Shown here: positions 31,931-32,732 of the stretch, piece by piece
Layout of the letters: the number at the start of each line of letters is the position of its first letter
How positions within the stretch are numbered: position 1 is the stretch's first letter
The notes under the pieces: generated by a model
The model's database searches: none
Seen by the model: only the letters and a program-made list of their open reading frames with translations
What the model was told of the DNA's origin: nothing
Translations under genes and position numbers: made by a program
Source of the DNA: Microcystis aeruginosa LEGE 91341
Lineage (GTDB): Bacteria > Cyanobacteriota > Cyanobacteriia > Cyanobacteriales > Microcystaceae
DNA length: 32,732 nucleotides
Direction: 5' to 3'
Assembly (NCBI RefSeq): GCF_015206885.1
Contig: NZ_JADEXY010000039.1
Span: 1 to 32,732, forward strand

Positions 31931-32260
31931 TCATAACTCATTTTCGCTCAAAGGTTTGCTTAAATAATGGGTTGCCCCCACCATTTTGGCTTTTACCCTT
32001 GCCGGCAGCCCCCCCCTTGACTGGTTAAACCGTCGAGTTTTGGTAGGGCGAGATCCCAGAGAATGAGAGCAGCTTCGATCGCTATAGCCTGAGTGAGAGC
32101 TTCTCATGGAAAAGACCCCAGGAATAGTTGGAATTTTCTAAAATACTCTCGACTTTTTCACCAATACTTAGATCGTCATCAATAGTTCTCCTGTTCTTTG
32201 TCCTAGTTCAATCAATTGTAAAATACTGGGAGTGTCAATCTCATTGAAGCTTCCTTGCAT
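31931..32260 (-). pseudogene. pilG: patA/pilG-like response regulator relic
   Basis: The frame opens at the ATG at 32260 with MQGSFNEIDTPSILQLIELG and continues QRTGELLMTI, the start of the PatA-type DUF4388 domain, then stops. Sequence then jumps, in another frame, to TIDDDLSIGEKVESILENSN, the beginning of a receiver domain. Further shifted pieces follow: AALILWDLALPKLDGLTS (phospho-Asp region), a run of eight G, and KAKMVGATHYLSKPLSENEL ending at 31931. Roughly the whole middle of a PatA-like protein (normally about 400 residues) is deleted. In Synechocystis the first gene of the cluster (slr1041, pilG) is PatA-like, so order and family agree. Non-functional as it stands. Confidence 0.8.
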
Positions 32261-32623
32261 AATTTCTCGGAATCTCCCCCACTAGACGCTAAGCTAAGAC
32301 GCATTTAACCCGCTTATTCTTAGATTAGCCGAACCTCCCCCAATCCCTTTACTGTTGACTTTTGCCTTTTGCCTCTTGCCTCGTCTCAACAAGCAATTTA
32401 AATTACGAACAGCTTATTTCTTTTAGTCTAGAATAACCTGGAGCAGTTATCTTAATGATGAGGTACGAAGTCTCTGGTCTTGGGTAATACTGGAAGAGTA
32501 GGTGTTAGTCTGGAGATGATGCCAAGTCTCGTCATACTTCATCTTGAGGAGAAACGCTGTCTTCCTTCCTCTTGTCACTAATAATGGATCTGATAAGCTA
32601 ATTATAGACCTCCTGCAAAAGTC
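32261..32623. other. 363-bp region upstream of the pilG relic
   Basis: Contains a cyanobacterial filler stretch (TTTTGCCTTTTGCCTCTTGC, about 32356-32376), and from about 32605 the presumed IS end AGACCTCCTGCAAAAGTC. I see no gene in it. Confidence 0.5.
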
Positions 32624-32731
32624 TTATTCAGCTACTTGATGATAGCCTAAAGCAAGTTCATAGTTGTAAATGCCAGCGATTAAATTAAATCTCAGACCAA
32701 AACGCCGTCTCCGATTCCTATATCTTGATGA
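32624..32731 (-). pseudogene. IS5-like transposase, C-terminal end (cut by window edge)
   Basis: The last 35 codons of a transposase, reading RNRRRRFGLRFNLIAGIYNY then ELALGYHQVAE and TAA at 32624-32626. The block RFGLRFNLIAGIYN is typical of IS5-group transposases in cyanobacteria. The rest lies outside the window, so integrity cannot be judged. The sequence AGACCTCCTGCAAAAGTC just past the stop looks like the IS terminal repeat. Confidence 0.65.
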
Positions 32732-32732
32732 T

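Noticed and set aside
32398-32600. The segment before the right-edge IS as a structured RNA.
   Set aside because: No stable stem, tRNA or known RNA motif could be found by eye.

Overview
The window looks like a chromosomal segment of a bloom-forming unicellular cyanobacterium, most likely Microcystis or a close relative. The evidence is photosystem II genes in the order rubA-ycf48-psbE-psbF-psbL-psbJ, many HIP1 octamers (GCGATCGC), a pilus-phototaxis chemotaxis cluster, and a high load of IS fragments, MITE-like elements and toxin-antitoxin (TA) genes. No tRNA, rRNA or CRISPR array was seen.

Layout. (1) 1-2.6 kb: a divergent pair for amino-acid uptake, an ATPase (BgtA/GlnQ type, minus) and a fused substrate-binding/permease protein (BgtB type, plus). 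Between them is a full-consensus NtcA box with a correctly spaced -10 for the plus gene. (2) 2.6-4.3 kb: insertion-sequence debris. An IS630-type transposase gene is broken by two frameshifts and by a 145-bp nested element with a 7-bp target duplication; beside it is an IS4-type fragment. (3) 4.5-6.8 kb: core photosynthesis genes, all minus, ending in a strong intrinsic terminator after psbJ. (4) 7.3-9.6 kb: a stand-alone RRE/ThiF-like/YcaO cyclodehydratase (TOMM/azoline RiPP type) with no visible precursor, dehydrogenase or protease. (5) 9.6-15.6 kb: an accessory island with HigBA (toxin interrupted by a stop), TacAT, an orphan antitoxin-like gene, two RhiA-like paralogues, an unknown 76-residue protein, a DUF4258 pair, BrnTA and a truncated antitoxin remnant. 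(6) 15.7-18.9 kb: an amidohydrolase, an unrecognised 220-residue protein ending in PTTCS, and a radical SAM protein with SPASM-like cysteines. (7) 19-26.1 kb: a 1927-residue Ser/Thr kinase-AAA-helical-GAF-AAA fusion, facing a second AAA protein with a VMAP-like helix-turn-helix N-terminus. (8) 26.5-32.3 kb: a TPR glycosyltransferase followed by pilJ-pilI-pilH-like genes. The expected pilG/patA-like first gene is a deleted, frameshifted relic, and a MITE-like insert lies between pilH and pilI. (9) The right edge cuts into an IS5-like transposase end.

How the parts may work together. Sections 1, 3 and 8 are recognisable housekeeping or behavioural modules. Sections 4-7 are accessory. The most interesting possibility is that the YcaO enzyme, or more likely the closer amidohydrolase/220-residue protein/radical SAM set, belongs to a peptide-modification system, and that the neighbouring kinase and AAA proteins are a signalling or conflict module. 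The sequence shows the gene neighbourhood; the functional link is inference.
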